64,000 nt of DNA from Rhinopomastus cyanomelas (GCA_013400115.1 VXBP01004363.1:248001-312000), one strand, 5' to 3'; counted from the first letter of the stretch, positions 1 through 11,135 are shown. Numbers and translations: made by a program. The notes: generated by a model not told the origin, from the letters alone.

Positions 1-673
1 GGACTTGGGGGTGCTTGTGGACAACAGGCTCAACATGAGCGGGGACTGTGCACTTGCGGCTCAGAGGGCAAACTGGATCCTGGGCTGCATCAGAAGAAGT
101 GTGGCCAGCAGGTCGAGAGAGGTGATTCTCCCCCTGTACTCTGCTATGGTGAGATACCACCTGCAGTACTGCGTCCAGTTCTGGAGCCCTTATTACAGGA
201 GGGATGTGGAGATTCTGGAGCGTGTGCAAAGGAGGGCCACGAGGATGATCAGAGGGCTGGAGCACCTATCCTATAAGGCCAGACTGAAAGAATTGGGGCT
301 GTTCAGTCTGGAGAAGAGGAGGCTCCAAGGTGACCTTATTGTGGCCTTCCAGGATCTGAAGGGGGCCTACAAAAAGGCTGGGGAGGGGCTTTTTAGGATG
401 TCAGGTAGCGACAGGACTAGGGGCAATGGAGCAAAGCTGGAGATGGGTAGATTTAGAGTGGATGTGACGAGAAAGTTCTTCCCCGTGAGAGTGGTGACGG
501 CCTGGAATGAGTTGCCCAGGGAGATGTTTGGGGCCCCATCCCTGGAGGTGTTTAAGGCCAGGCTGGATGGGGCTCTGGCCAGCCTGATCTAGGGTGGGGT
601 GTCCCTGCCTGTGCTGGGGGTGTTGGAACTGGATGATGGTTCCTTCCTACCCTGAGTGATTCTGATTCCATGG
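1..673 (+). mobile_element. CR1 LINE, class D-like, 3' part
   Basis: The element runs in from the left edge of the window and holds the C-terminal part of CR1 ORF2 followed by a short 3' UTR. The UTR carries the TTGGAACTGGATGATG stretch seen at class D ends and a worn tail near 655-673. The coding part is still open to its natural stop at 592. A class A tail follows directly, so this is the upstream half of a two-element tandem. Confidence 0.9.
5..592 (+). pseudogene. CR1 ORF2 C-terminal remnant
   Basis: An open frame of about 195 residues encodes the region downstream of the RT core in CR1 ORF2. Recognisable blocks are RRSVASRSREVILPLYSA, then LERVQRRATRMIRGLEHL, then LFSLEKRRL, then SDRTRGNG, and near the end AWNELPREM and PSLEVFKARLD. 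In complete CR1 elements ORF2 encodes an endonuclease and a reverse transcriptase that carry out target-primed reverse transcription. Only the C-terminal connection region is present here; endonuclease and RT catalytic motifs lie outside the window or were never copied. The end of the frame coincides with the normal ORF2 stop. This is a non-functional fragment despite the open frame. Confidence 0.9.
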
Positions 674-775
674 CTTCTCCAGTGAGGTGAACCTGCTCTG
701 GCAGGGGGATTGGACTAGATGATCTTTCGAGGTCCCTTCCAATCCCTTATGATTCTATGATTCTGTGATTCTATA
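674..775 (+). mobile_element. CR1 class A 3' tail fragment
   Basis: This is about 100 bases of a class A CR1 3' end: CTGCTCTGGCAGGGGGATTG, then the TAGATGATCTTTCGAGG block, then octamer repeats ending near 775. It begins within a few bases of the end of the preceding CR1 in the same orientation, so one element inserted at or beside the tail of the other. Confidence 0.85.
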
Positions 776-1962
776 AACCTGTGATAAATCACTTACTTGT
801 TTAACAAAAGAGGGCAAGGCGAGAAGGTTGTATCACAAAAGAGTGTACTCTTGTGATTATTTAGTGATCTCCTGATGACAGCCTTCAAGAATTAACTGAT
901 GCCTCCAAGCATTCAAGTAATGGTGCTCTCAAAGCTGTGTAAGCCACATAACTCAATGCAATCCACGGGGAATCCCTAATACAAAATAATATATGGAAAA
1001 TGTTGTGGTCAGCAACGGCACACACAGAACTACAGTAAAAATTGACTGAATTTATGGTAGACAGCATTTCAGCTTGCAGTTAGCTATTAGATGGGATTGT
1101 TCACATTGCTTTCTTTGGTATCGCATAATAGAAGTCATCATTTTATTTACATCTGGATGAGGGAAATATCATTTGGGGACAGTCTGTTAAGTAGCTGTAA
1201 GCAGCTTTTTAAATATCCCCTTTGGACTGCTCTATATCACTCTGTTTTGCTAGAGAAAAGCAATCCCATGCAGCAGTGCTGTCTCCTGCCTCTATAGAAT
1301 GTGTACCATGATTTCTGGGGAAGGTGGAGGAGCAAGGCTCACCACTCCTTTGATGCATTTCTCTTTGTATTGACACCTCATTTCAAAATAGCTGCCAAAC
1401 ACTTTCTTCCCTATAACTTCTGCTTTCTTTTTGCAGCTTAGGATCCCCAGTAGCCAAGCATACATGAATTCTTGAGACTCAAATATATCTTATCCCTTGC
1501 TTTTCTATTTCTCCCCACCTTTCTGCATGAGTTTTATGTCTGTATTCCCAGTATGCACTGTTTGCCTACTTATCATTCTTCATCCTACATTCAATTACAC
1601 ATCCTTTCAATCTGTGTTATTTATCTGTTGTCTCTGATGCTCACATTTCTGTACCCATTCACTGAGCAGGCTGCTTTTCAACACAGTGCAGTTTATCACA
1701 TGCATGCACACATACACGCAGATTGCAACACTCCTCCTACCAAAATAAAAACAAAAAAGAAAGGAAACATGGGATGAAAACTATCCTTTCAGCAATAGGA
1801 CTTCATCAAACAAACAGAAATATCTGAAGCCTGATCCAATCACTAGACGGTCTGTCCATACTAACTTCACTGACATGAAAAGAGAGTTGGGAGTAACTTA
1901 AATAACTTTCTTAAAATATAGTTCAGAGAACTAAATACATTTATTATTAGATATAGCATACC
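776..1962. other. unique non-coding stretch
   Basis: No repeat, RNA gene or convincing coding sequence is seen. Short open frames are AT-rich and have low-complexity translations. A strong acceptor-like sequence, TTTCTTTTTGCAG, ends near 1437, but all three frames after it close within about 40 bases. Confidence 0.5.
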
Positions 1963-2575
1963 AGAATCATAGAATATGTTTGGTTGGAAGAGACCTCCAG
2001 AGGTTTTGTAGTCCAACCCCAGAACAACAAGCAGGGACATCTCTCACTAGAACAGATTGCCCAGAGCCCCATCCAGCCTGACCTGGAATGGCTCCAGGGA
2101 TGGGGCCTCCACCCCATCTCTGGGCAGCCTGTTCCAGGGATCCCCCACCCTCAGATTCAAGAACCTTTTCTTTATGTTCAGCCTCAATCTGCCCTTTTCC
2201 AGCTTCAAACCATGACCCCTCATCCTATCATTCCCTGCCCTTGGGAACAGTCTTCTCCAGTCTTCTTGTAGCCCCTTTCAGGTGTCAGACAGTCACTATC
2301 AGGTTCCCCTGGAGCCTTCTCTTCTCCAGACTGAACAACCCCAGCTTCCTCAGCCTGTCCTCATAGCAGAGGTGCTCCAGCTCTTTGAGCATTTTCACTG
2401 CCTCCTCTGGACCTACTCCATCAGGTTCCTGTCCTTCCTGTATTGGGCCTCCAGAGTTCAACGCAGGACTCCAGGTGAGGTCTCAACAGGACAGAGTACA
2501 GGGTCAGAATCCTCCCTCTTGATCTGCTGGCCACACTTCTGCTGATGCAGCCCAGGTGCAGTTGGCCTTTTGGGA
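1963..2575 (-). mobile_element. CR1 LINE fragment, minus strand (separate class F)
   Basis: The plus strand begins with the reversed octamer tail (AGAATCATAGAATATG) and reads through the reversed 3' UTR and ORF2 C-terminal region. On the minus strand the block LGCISRSVASRSRGRILTLYSVLLRPHLESCVELW is readable near 2430-2560. The 3' UTR, with a CAAGCAGGGACATCT stretch, differs from the other classes and recalls older CR1 types. Several frameshifts are present. Confidence 0.88.
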
Positions 2576-3430
2576 TGCAACTGCATGCAGTCACTCCAAT
2601 GTTCTTTGGCTTCAAATGGGAATGGTGACAATGCTGACAGAGCTGAACAGGGTCACCCTTCTGAAAATAGATAAAACAGAGCCTCAGAGACTCCTCTGGA
2701 ATATGGTATGACTCACATAAGTGGAGTTTCTGCCCATGTAAGTGAGGGAGTGCTGGGAGGTGACCCATTTCATCCCACAATAAAACAATGGGACTACCCT
2801 GACCTTAGATATGGGGAACACACCCAAATCCCACAAGACACCCATAGCATAGTGTGCTTCATAGTATTTTGCTCGGTGGAAATTCTTCTGACAAGGAGAA
2901 ATAATTGGTTTTGAATATGTGATTTTAAAATGTTCCATGAAGAGCTGCTACACCTGAACAGTGTGGGAACCAGCAGTGAGTGGTCCCAGGACACTCCTCA
3001 GCTTCACAGAGGCAGGCACAGAAGTGAAGTGAATGACATACTTAAGCACACGTATACCTGGATTATAAATGACCTGTGGGATTTGTTTTTCCAGACAGGC
3101 AGTGTTCTACAAAGTTTTCACTAAGCACACTTGTGATGAATTATACTTTAGGACCCAGAAAAACACTCGTGTATCTTCCAAACCACTCCCCTCTGCCCCA
3201 CAGCAGGAACAGAAAATGTGGGGTAGGGTTATGAGAAGCTGGCGGGGGTGACTAAGGCATTCCTGGCCAGCCATGGACAAAAGAGGTTGCACGGCTCTGA
3301 TTTACTGCCCAGCCCATCTGCCTTCTCCTGCACGATACCCTCTAGTTAAGCTTCTATCAACTGTTAGTGGTAGATTGGAAGGGGAACTCACTCGTGCATT
3401 TTTGCCTTAAACCAGTTGTAAGTGCAGTTC
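2576..3430. other. unique non-coding stretch
   Basis: No recognisable repeat or gene. The overlapping short open frames on both strands have no family features. Confidence 0.45.
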
Positions 3431-3896
3431 TGTTTTCGCTGTTGCCAGGTGAACACCAGCGGAGCGGCAGCAGAGATCAGGGTTCTGACCGCCAAGAGTC
3501 TGGTGCACGCTGGGGAAGAGCATGTGACTGGCCCGCGCCATTTTGCCTCTCTTCCTTCTCTTCCATCGCTGTGCGGACCTGGAAGCAGCCGGCTATAAGC
3601 ACCTGTTGCTGCCGCCCCGTGGCGAGCGTCCCCTAGCGACTGGAGGCCAGAACTACATCCAATTACCTTTTGTACATACAGTTCTTCCCTTCCACCATCT
3701 TCCTACATTTCTCTTTTCCTCTTTACTGTGAAGGTTTTTCTGTTGGGGGGGGTTCTTTTAAATTTATTTCATATTGAACAAATTTTACAATTTATTGTAA
3801 TTTTCAAGTTAGTTTCTATTCCCTTCCTGTATTGGTGGGAAAGGAATCTAACAATCTGTTCTGAAGGGTTCCACCTTTAACCCTCAAACCAGCACA
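3431..3896. mobile_element. possible LTR (solo, degraded), GC-rich core
   Basis: A GC-rich core (about 3455-3655) sits inside AT-rich DNA. It contains GCGCCATTTTGCC and a TATA-like GGCTATAAG at 3591. The block ends in ACCCTCAAACCAGCACA at 3896, resembling the AAACCA..ACA ends of avian ERV-L-like LTRs. Read on the minus strand the same end starts TGTGCTGGTTTGAGG, which would be an LTR 5' end, so the orientation is unresolved. No target-site duplication could be fixed. It could instead be a small GC-rich island such as a promoter. Confidence 0.35.
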
Positions 3897-5513
3897 ACGC
3901 TCTAGCAGCAAGACATTCCCTGTTCTATTCCCTGCCAGATGTGGAGATCTGGATGAAGACACCAGTTACAATCTAGACCCTGCCATCTCTTACACAGAGA
4001 ACTATTAAGTTTAAAGGGATAGTACAAATGTAACTGAGATCAGAATTTGGCCATACTTATTTCCCACATATGTCCACAGCAGTAGTCCATAACTTAGGGA
4101 AAGCAAGGCTTTTAAAGAAAAATAGAAAAGCTTTTGCTTTCCTATAAAAATGCTAATTTTGCTCCATGGCTTGGATGCTGTTGTTTAGTCTCCTTATTTT
4201 CATTCTTCATCTTAAAAATTAAGAAATGACTGTTCCAAGGAGCAGAAAGCAGAGTTCATTAAGATTTTCTCTAAGGGTGTAAATTCAGCAAATATCTTTC
4301 TCTTTAACTGGAAAGTACCCAACATTTCTGAGTGTTGTGTCAGTGTGACCATACTCAAGCCAAACCCAAAGAGAATGACAACTTCTTGAGTCAGGATCTT
4401 GCCTAATGTAATTTTTCTTTTCATTAATTTTCAGGTTTTAAGGACATCTCCAGCTTAGGATCAATTGTTTCATTCATCAGTTCATTAACGAATTGGTGAT
4501 TTGTGTCCCTGCCTTGCTTCTGAAAGATTCAGAATGCTTTTTACCCTTTCTTTTCTGAGACCAGGCATATTTCATCAGTTTTATGCATTTACTAGGTGTA
4601 TCTTTCCCCACATCTGTCATCAGTGACAGGACCATTTTCTTCATAGCTCTGTATCTTATCTGAATCAGAATGGAAAAGAAAATTTAGTGCAATATTTTCC
4701 TAATTATTAGACAAAATCATTATTGCCTCTGTCACTTGGGAACATGAATAGTTGTTCTTAGGTTCTAGTGGATAGTTTTCTCCAAGCCTAAATGAATTGG
4801 AACTAACTGACAGAAATATGGTGGTAAAATATTTTGCCACCAAACAATATTCATCTATCAGAGTTCAAAAATGAGCTGGAAATGAGTTAGTTTTGACAAA
4901 ACTGCATTTGCTGATACCAATGAGGCAGTTTTGTGGTAACGGTGTGAGCGATGACACTGCCCAGAGACATCTTCCTCAATTTTCCCCTTTTTCTTGAATT
5001 TATACATAAAAGGATATTTGCAGCAGGAAATGAATACATTTCCACCATCGGGGATATATTTCCAGATGAAGAAAAAAATGCTAATCATGATGCCTCATAT
5101 TTAGAGCTCCCATGGAAGCTGACTATGGAAGCAAGTGTAAGAAAAGCTGAGGGGCAATGCCAACTCAGTGATGAAAAATAAAATTCTCTGAGCTTTAGGG
5201 AACAAGACAAAGTGATTAAATCATATGGAGACACCAAGTGTTTTGTTATCTTAAGTGATGAGACATTGAAATGTTGATGGCTAAATAAACTTATTTTTGT
5301 TTCACTCCTGCTTCTTACTGTTTTAACTTTCCACAGGGACACTTTGCTGACAAGATTTTTAAGCAGATAAACTCTGAGCTTTTAAGAATCCTGAAGCAGT
5401 GAATATCCACAGTCATGAGCCATTATTTTCTTCACCTGATGCTTATTGTGCTCCAATTGCAATATGTTTTATGATCTATCTCTGTGTTGTTACAAATACT
5501 AATAACAGACCAA
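3897..5513. other. unique AT-rich stretch
   Basis: No repeat or RNA gene is seen. An open frame at 4951-5181 has a protein-like translation (for example NEYISTIGDIFPDEEKN), but the AG in front of it follows a purine-rich run, a poor splice acceptor, and no family is recognised. Confidence 0.45.
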
Positions 5514-5645
5514 CATCGGCCTTGCTACAACCTCCTTTCAGGTAGTGGTATAGTGCAATATGGTCTCCTCTCAGCCTTCTCTTCTGTAGATTAAATAACC
5601 CCAGCTGCTCTTCATAAGGCCTGTTTTCCATCCTCATTGCCCTAA
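5514..5645 (-). mobile_element. old CR1 fragment, minus strand
   Basis: The reverse complement of the ORF2 block encoding LFSLEKRRLRGDLIALYNY and its surroundings is recognisable as CTACAACCTCCTTTCAGGTA and AACCCCAGCTGCTCTTCAT. Both the 3' tail and the 5' side are missing, and divergence is high, so it is an old remnant. Confidence 0.75.
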
Positions 5646-5878
5646 ATCTAGGAGACTCAGTTTAACAGACTGAATGTTATTGATGCTACCAGCACATTGG
5701 TACCGTGCTGCAAAGCTTAGACATATTCTGCTCAAACAGAAGTTCTGTTAGTGCCTCTGTTGATTTCTATTGCTATCTTTGGTTACAGCACATTCTTTTT
5801 CAGATACACTGACTACCTCTGACACTACCCTGCTGAATCCTGTTCTGGTCTCAAACAAAAAAAGAAACTCTACAAGGA

Positions 5879-6437
5879 GTGAAGCTAGAATGGGGGGTAT
5901 ATAAGGAAGCTGCCCGATCAGCTAGAGATCTAGTTAGAAAGGCCAAGGCACAGCTTGAATTGAACCCAGCCAGGGAGGTCAAAGGGAACACCAAGAATTT
6001 CTACAGGTATATGAATGGTAAGAAGAAGTCTAGGGAAGGTGTGGACCTCCTCAGAAAGGAAACAGGTGAGGTGGTCACAAGTGACATGGAAAAGGCTGAG
6101 GTTCTCAATGACTTCTTTACCTCAGTCTTCACTGCAAAGGCCTCCAACCACACTCCTGAGGTAATCGAAAATAATAGTAGGGACTGCAAGGAAGAACTGC
6201 CCATCATAAGTGAAGATGAGGTTTGTGATCACCTGAAGAACCTGAAAGTGTTCAAGTCCACGGGACCAGATGGGATACACCCACGGGTCCTGAGAGAACT
6301 GGCAGATGAGGTTGCTAAACCCGTCTCTATGATATTCCAAAAGTCATGGGGGTCTGGTGAAGTCCCCACTGACTGGAAAAGGGGAAACATAATTCCTATT
6401 TTCAAGAAGGGTAGGAAGTTGGAGCCAGGGACCTACA
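5879..6437 (+). pseudogene. CR1 ORF2, linker and N-terminal RT part
   Basis: About 186 codons are open from 5879 to the gap. The translation contains YKEAARSARDLVRKAKAQLE, the block FYRYMNGKKKSREGVDLL, then LNDFFTSVFT, then the RT finger region KSTGPDGIHPRVLRELADE and PTDWKRGNIIPIFKKG. These are conserved in CR1 and related LINE reverse transcriptases just upstream of catalytic motif A. The endonuclease domain and the catalytic aspartates are not present in the known sequence. The lack of stops suggests a young copy. The frame breaks at the run of N, so intactness downstream is unknown. Confidence 0.85.
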
Positions 6438-6761
6438 NNNNNNNNNNNNNNNNNNNNNNNNNNNNNNNNNNNNNNNNNNNNNNNNNNNNNNNNNNNNNNN
6501 NNNNNNNNNNNNNNNNNNNNNNNNNNNNNNNNNNNNNNNNNNNNNNNNNNNNNNNNNNNNNNNNNNNNNNNNNNNNNNNNNNNNNNNNNNNNNNNNNNNN
6601 NNNNNNNNNNNNNNNNNNNNNNNNNNNNNNNNNNNNNNNNNNNNNNNNNNNNNNNNNNNNNNNNNNNNNNNNNNNNNNNNNNNNNNNNNNNNNNNNNNNN
6701 NNNNNNNNNNNNNNNNNNNNNNNNNNNNNNNNNNNNNNNNNNNNNNNNNNNNNNNNNNNNN
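6438..6761. other. assembly gap (324 N)
   Basis: A run of N lies inside a CR1 ORF2. In that family the missing part would hold RT motifs A to C. The gap probably marks a repeat the assembler could not cross. Its true length is unknown. Confidence 0.99.
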
Positions 6762-6806
6762 GTCCAGTTCTGGAGCCCTTATGACAAGAAGGATGTGGAC
6801 TGACCA

Positions 6807-6892
6807 GAGCCTGGCTCCATCCTCCTGACACCCTTCACATATTTATAAACATTGATGTGAAGGGTGGGTGTCAGGAGGATGGAGCCAGGCTC
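6807..6892. repeat. imperfect inverted repeat inside CR1
   Basis: The left arm 6807-6840 and the right arm 6855-6892 are reverse complements except for four extra bases in the right arm; the spacer is 14 bases. Both arms are the same CR1 stretch, around TCAGGAGGATGGAGCCAGG. The left copy and spacer (to about 6801) are in minus orientation within an otherwise plus-strand element. A short inversion by template switching, or an assembly error beside the gap, would explain it. Confidence 0.9.
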
Positions 6893-7270
6893 TTCTCAAG
6901 GTCTTCTGGTGATAGGACAAGGGGCAATGGAAACAAGCTGGAACATAGGAGGTTCCACGTAAATATCAAACGGAACTTCACAGTGAGGGTGACAGAGCAT
7001 TGGAATGAGCTGCCTAGAGAGGGTGTGGAGTCTCCTTCTCTGGAGACATTTAAAACCTGCCTGGACATGTTCCTGTGCAACTTGATCTGGGGAACCTGCT
7101 CTGAAAGGAGGATTGGATAGACGGTCTTTCGAGGTCCCTTCCAATCCCTAATGATTCTATCATTCTATGACTGAATTTGCCCTCTATTTTCAAAACAACA
7201 CAAAATTCAGACCAGCCCATTTAATTATTCTGGGTGTACGCAGCAACACATACAAAGATGGCAATGACCG

Positions 7271-7406
7271 TAGAATCACAGAATCACGGAACATTAGGGA
7301 TTGGAAGGGACCTCGAAAGACCGTCTATCCAATCCTCCTTTCAGAGCAGGTTCCCCAGATCAAGTTGCACAGGAACATGTCCAGGTGGGTTTTAATGTCT
7401 CCAGAG
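7271..7406 (-). mobile_element. CR1 class A 3' end, minus strand
   Basis: This 3'-terminal piece is almost the exact reverse complement of 7041-7163, with about three differences in 115 bases. It shares the unusual GATAGACGGTCTTTCG and TGCTCTGAAAGGAGG variants. It is truncated near 7406, about where the coding part would begin. Confidence 0.88.
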
Positions 7407-8660
7407 GTGACTTGTTTTCCTTCTCATGCCAGTAGTGAAGTTTAGGCATGGAAACAAACTTCAGACGTGTTGAAGCACAATTACAACTACTCAGTAATTG
7501 CACTCAAGTACACTTGATTGGTCTAATTTCTGCACAAACTCAACCTTTATCCTGCATAGTCAGATTCATCATCTGCACCATCACTGGCTTCTTATGGAGC
7601 AGCATGTGAACAGGAGGGTTCCCAAGATGGGAGAACCTTGTCTAAACATTTATTGTTTGTTACGATAACTGCTCTCAAGTACTTTTCCTCACTAGGTTTA
7701 AAAAATAAAAAAATACAAACATAAGACCAGTTAAAAACAAAATCAAGTGATTAAACATCCCCAAAGTCCAAGAAGTTACGAGAGAGAAAACCATGGAGCC
7801 AGTATGTTATAGATATAGACACTGTAGTCTTTTAAACCAAAGTTAGCCTTCCAATTGTATTTAATTAAGAGAGAGTATTGATTGTTATTCTAGAAACTGT
7901 CTTTTTAATCAACATGTCATGTGCATCTGGTTGGCTTGCGTAATAATTTATTTGCTGTTGTTTTGGAGATTGTTGACTCCCCTTGAAGTGGCATCTGCTA
8001 GAAGATCTTGTCTGCAATTGGATTTGTCTTGCGAGTTCTAACACACTGCAGTTTCGCACTGCAGTCAATCATTCGAAGTACACAGATGGAGGAGCTTCAT
8101 CAATCTGATTTCAGAAAACACTGACCAGCATAATGTGGAAGGCATCAGGTGAGAGAAAGAAACAAAACAGGATTTCAGTGGGTTGTTGGGCCATAATGGA
8201 GACTGTAATTTAGTGACCAATAGTTTTCTTTCTGAATGCAGGAAGTATTTGGGGGATACTCAACTGCCTCATAGTTGAAACACCATGTTGACCCAGTTAA
8301 ATTCCCGAAACATGCAGTGAGGATCTTTCATTTAATAAGATGCCACAGCCAAATGCTTCCAGACCGTTCATGCCAACCCTGTGTACAACTCCCTGCTGCA
8401 GTACATTGGGAGTCCTGCAACACAAAAACACGAGCATTTTGCAAATTCCTTTCCTTTCTTGCGCAATGTCTAGGTAGAACTTTTCCAACAAGGTTAAGTA
8501 TTTTCCCAGTAGACCATACAGGCAGAATCAATGAAAATAGGACTTCCATGCTCCTATCTATCTGTTGTTTTCTTTCCAGCTGCTCTTATTTGACCAAAAT
8601 CAGCCTTTTGTAATAGCTTTTGTTAACAGAAAATCTGAGCAGTGATTTACCTTGCTGATT
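7407..8660. other. unique non-coding stretch
   Basis: No repeat, structured RNA or convincing exon is recognised. Short open frames are unremarkable. Confidence 0.45.
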
Positions 8661-8875
8661 ACACATAAATATGAGAAAGAACTTCTTCCCAGTGAGGGTG
8701 ATAGAGCACTAGAATGGGCTGCCCATGGCGGGTTGTGGAGTCTCCTTTTCTGGAGACCTCTAAAACCCACCTGTACGTGTTCCTGTGCCACTCAGTCTAG
8801 GTGGTCCTGCTTTGGCAGGGGGATTGGACTAGATGATCTTTTGAGGTCACATCCAATCCCTAATGTTCTATGATT
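8661..8875 (+). mobile_element. CR1 class A 3' end
   Basis: It starts in the coding stretch around ATATGAGAAAGAACTTCTTC and runs to the class A 3' UTR with GACTAGATGATCTTTTGAGG. The tail is short and ends at 8875, where the next CR1 begins in the same direction. Confidence 0.92.
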
Positions 8876-9457
8876 TGTCCTGGTTTGTATCAGGAATAAT
8901 GTGGCCAGCAGAACTATTGACATAATTCTCCCCATGTACTGGGCACTGGTGAGACCTCCCCTCAAGTACTGGGGACAATTTTGGGCCCATCACTTCAAGA
9001 AAGAGATTGAGGGGCTGGAGCAGGTCCAGAAGAGCAACGAAGCAGGGGCCAAGACTGGAGGGAAAGCCTGATGAGGAGAGGCTGACGGAGCTGGAGATGT
9101 TTAGTCTGGAGGAGAGGAGACTCATGGGAGGACTTTCTCCCTTTCTAGATCTCCCTGAAGGGAGGCTGTAGTTAGGTGGCAGTTGGGCTCTTCTCCGAGG
9201 CAACTAGCACCAGGATGAAAGGGCAGGGTCTGAAGCTGCCAGGGGAGGGTTAGGTTGGATATTAGGTTTCCCAGTTAGAAAGGCTGATCAGACCCTAGAA
9301 TGGATTGCCCAGGGCAGTGGTGGAGTTCCTATCCCTGGAGTGGTTGAAGGACATACCAGCTGTGGTCCTTAGTGCCCTGGTCTGGCTGATGTTAGGTCAT
9401 TGTCTGGGCTGGGTGAGCTGAGAGGTCTTTTCCAGCTTCAGTCATTCTGTGATTCTA
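8876..9457 (+). mobile_element. CR1 class B, about 580 bases
   Basis: It begins at CCTGGTTTGTATCAGGAATA, the same point within a few bases as other class B copies near 13449 and 35921. It contains worn ORF2 C-terminal sequence (GTGGCCAGCAG, then CTGATGAGGAGAGGCTGA) and a class B 3' end with TCTTTTCCAGCTTCAGTCAT and an octamer tail. Stops and small deletions close all long frames. Confidence 0.92.
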
Positions 9458-11135
9458 GGGTCATATATACAAAGTCAAAACAGTGTTTGAAGCTGTTGAT
9501 GTGTGTGATCCAAAACAGCCTTTGTTCTTTAGAAATGGCAAATATATGTCAAACATATCCTTTTCAGTCTGTTCTGCACTGGCCTTGTACATGTCAGCAG
9601 GACTCTGTAACATGTCATAGGCAGCAATGAAGAATGAAAGTCAACAGGAAAAAACCCATCATCTAGATAGTTTCAGACACTTTTTGTAACATTTAACTGC
9701 CAGTGCTAATGAAATTCTCATTTTATATGCAGGTAAGAAACTAGAATGAAAAACTTACAGCCAGATTGTATATTTTGTTAAATTTAAGTTACCAGTTGAT
9801 CAAAACAACAGTCAAATTCCAATTTTTTAAGCTAGGAAAAAAAAATATCACCGGCAACAATTACTTTTCTGGTGCAGGCAGTAGGGGTATGCAATTAAAT
9901 ATACTGGCATTTGTCTGTAGTTACTTTTTTTCTCAAATAGCAGTCACAATTGATAAGTCCATCAATTTTCACCGTCACTGTTCAAATCAATTTGCAGTTG
10001 TCAGGTTGTTTTCCAAGATATGGGAAGATTGTCTGAAAGTCTCGAAAATTCCATCTGGGCCATTTTTCATTCCACGGGAGACAAATAACCTGTTATCAGC
10101 GCTGTGGTCTATTGATATCAGTAACTCTGACAGACTGAAAGTCTCTCCTTCCTCATGCTGTTCTTGCTCATTGTGGAGGTCATTTCCAAGCTATATTTCC
10201 TCTCCTCCTGTTGCTCCATCTCTCTGTGGTGGAAGAAGGTTCAGGTTCCCATGCTGGGAAGTAAAAAATGGTCTTTCCTTCCTGTGAAGACTACAATGAG
10301 AGTGCTTGTCCTCAAGAAAGGGAAGGGACAAAGGAGCATTTCCTTCTCCCTGTTGATGACAATAAGAATTACTTTCCCCAGTTCTAACCAAGTACGATCA
10401 CCTCAGACTGGGCAGTAAACACATCTTTCCTGTTTTATCAAAAGAAGAAAAGCTTGACTCTGAACTTAAAACAACCTGTCATACTGTGTTGCTCGTCATC
10501 ACCCAGTCAGGTTTTTAAATACTATCGTTCTGTATCATAAACCTTGCAAGAAGAGTAAACAAAGAGGAAATCCATTATCACAACTCCAGCCATAGCCTAT
10601 AACAAGAGCAAAGTTTGTTAAATGTAATTTCTATTCTACTGCACAGTTTAAGGGAGAAAGTGACAAGTTTTTATAAAACAGCTTCACTCTGTATTTACAC
10701 CATGAGACATTTTTAGCTAGCAGGAACAGATTCTCCAGCTGCAGAAACAGCATGTTTCTGTTCCCTACAGATAAGAAAATGCTATGCACAACACATTGAT
10801 TTTACTTCTAGTACAACACAATAATGACACTGAGGTTGTCAGGACATTAGCCAATATGTAGGATGGATGTGTATTAAATGCGCAGCATTTTGTATTTACA
10901 GGTGAAATTACAGGAAGGGTTTGGATAGTATTTTCTACACACAATTGCTTTGACTTTTTCTCAGAATCTTCTTTGTCCTTTATACTTGGTGTCTGCTCTT
11001 TTCCATTTCACCCAAAAGTGCTATTTGAATTATTTTGGGATATTGTCCCAGATGCCACAGGCTTCTGGGTAATTTATTAATAATATTAATTCAGTAGTCA
11101 TAAAATTGAGTTCCACATTTCAAATTGTTTTCATA
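9458..11135. other. unique stretch with one unexplained 173-codon frame
   Basis: No repeat is recognised. A plus-strand open frame at 9766-10287 is the longest non-CR1 frame here, but its translation is rich in S, F and C with no motif, no homopolymer-free ATG context and no visible splice logic. I treat it as chance. The rest is AT-rich. Confidence 0.4.

Larger units (their letters stand above)
5852..7170 (+). mobile_element. CR1 class A copy spanning the assembly gap
   Basis: Before the gap the copy holds ORF2 from between endonuclease and RT into the RT fingers. After the gap it resumes in the ORF2 C-terminal region (6762-6800), contains a short inverted segment (6801-6854), then reads forward to a class A tail ending near 7170. 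This is the only copy whose ORF2 extends upstream of the RT core. The break point and the gap fall in the same element, so the two flanks may be one insertion or two. Confidence 0.85.

Noticed and set aside
1425..1480. Strong splice-acceptor-like sequence
   Set aside because: All frames after it close within about 40 bases and no donor follows.
4951..5181. Protein-like frame considered as an exon
   Set aside because: The preceding AG follows a purine-rich run and so is a weak acceptor; the frame runs to a stop with no clear donor.
9766..10287. 173-codon open frame, plus strand
   Set aside because: Longest frame outside CR1, but the translation has no motif, is biased to S, F and C, and no splice or promoter logic is visible.
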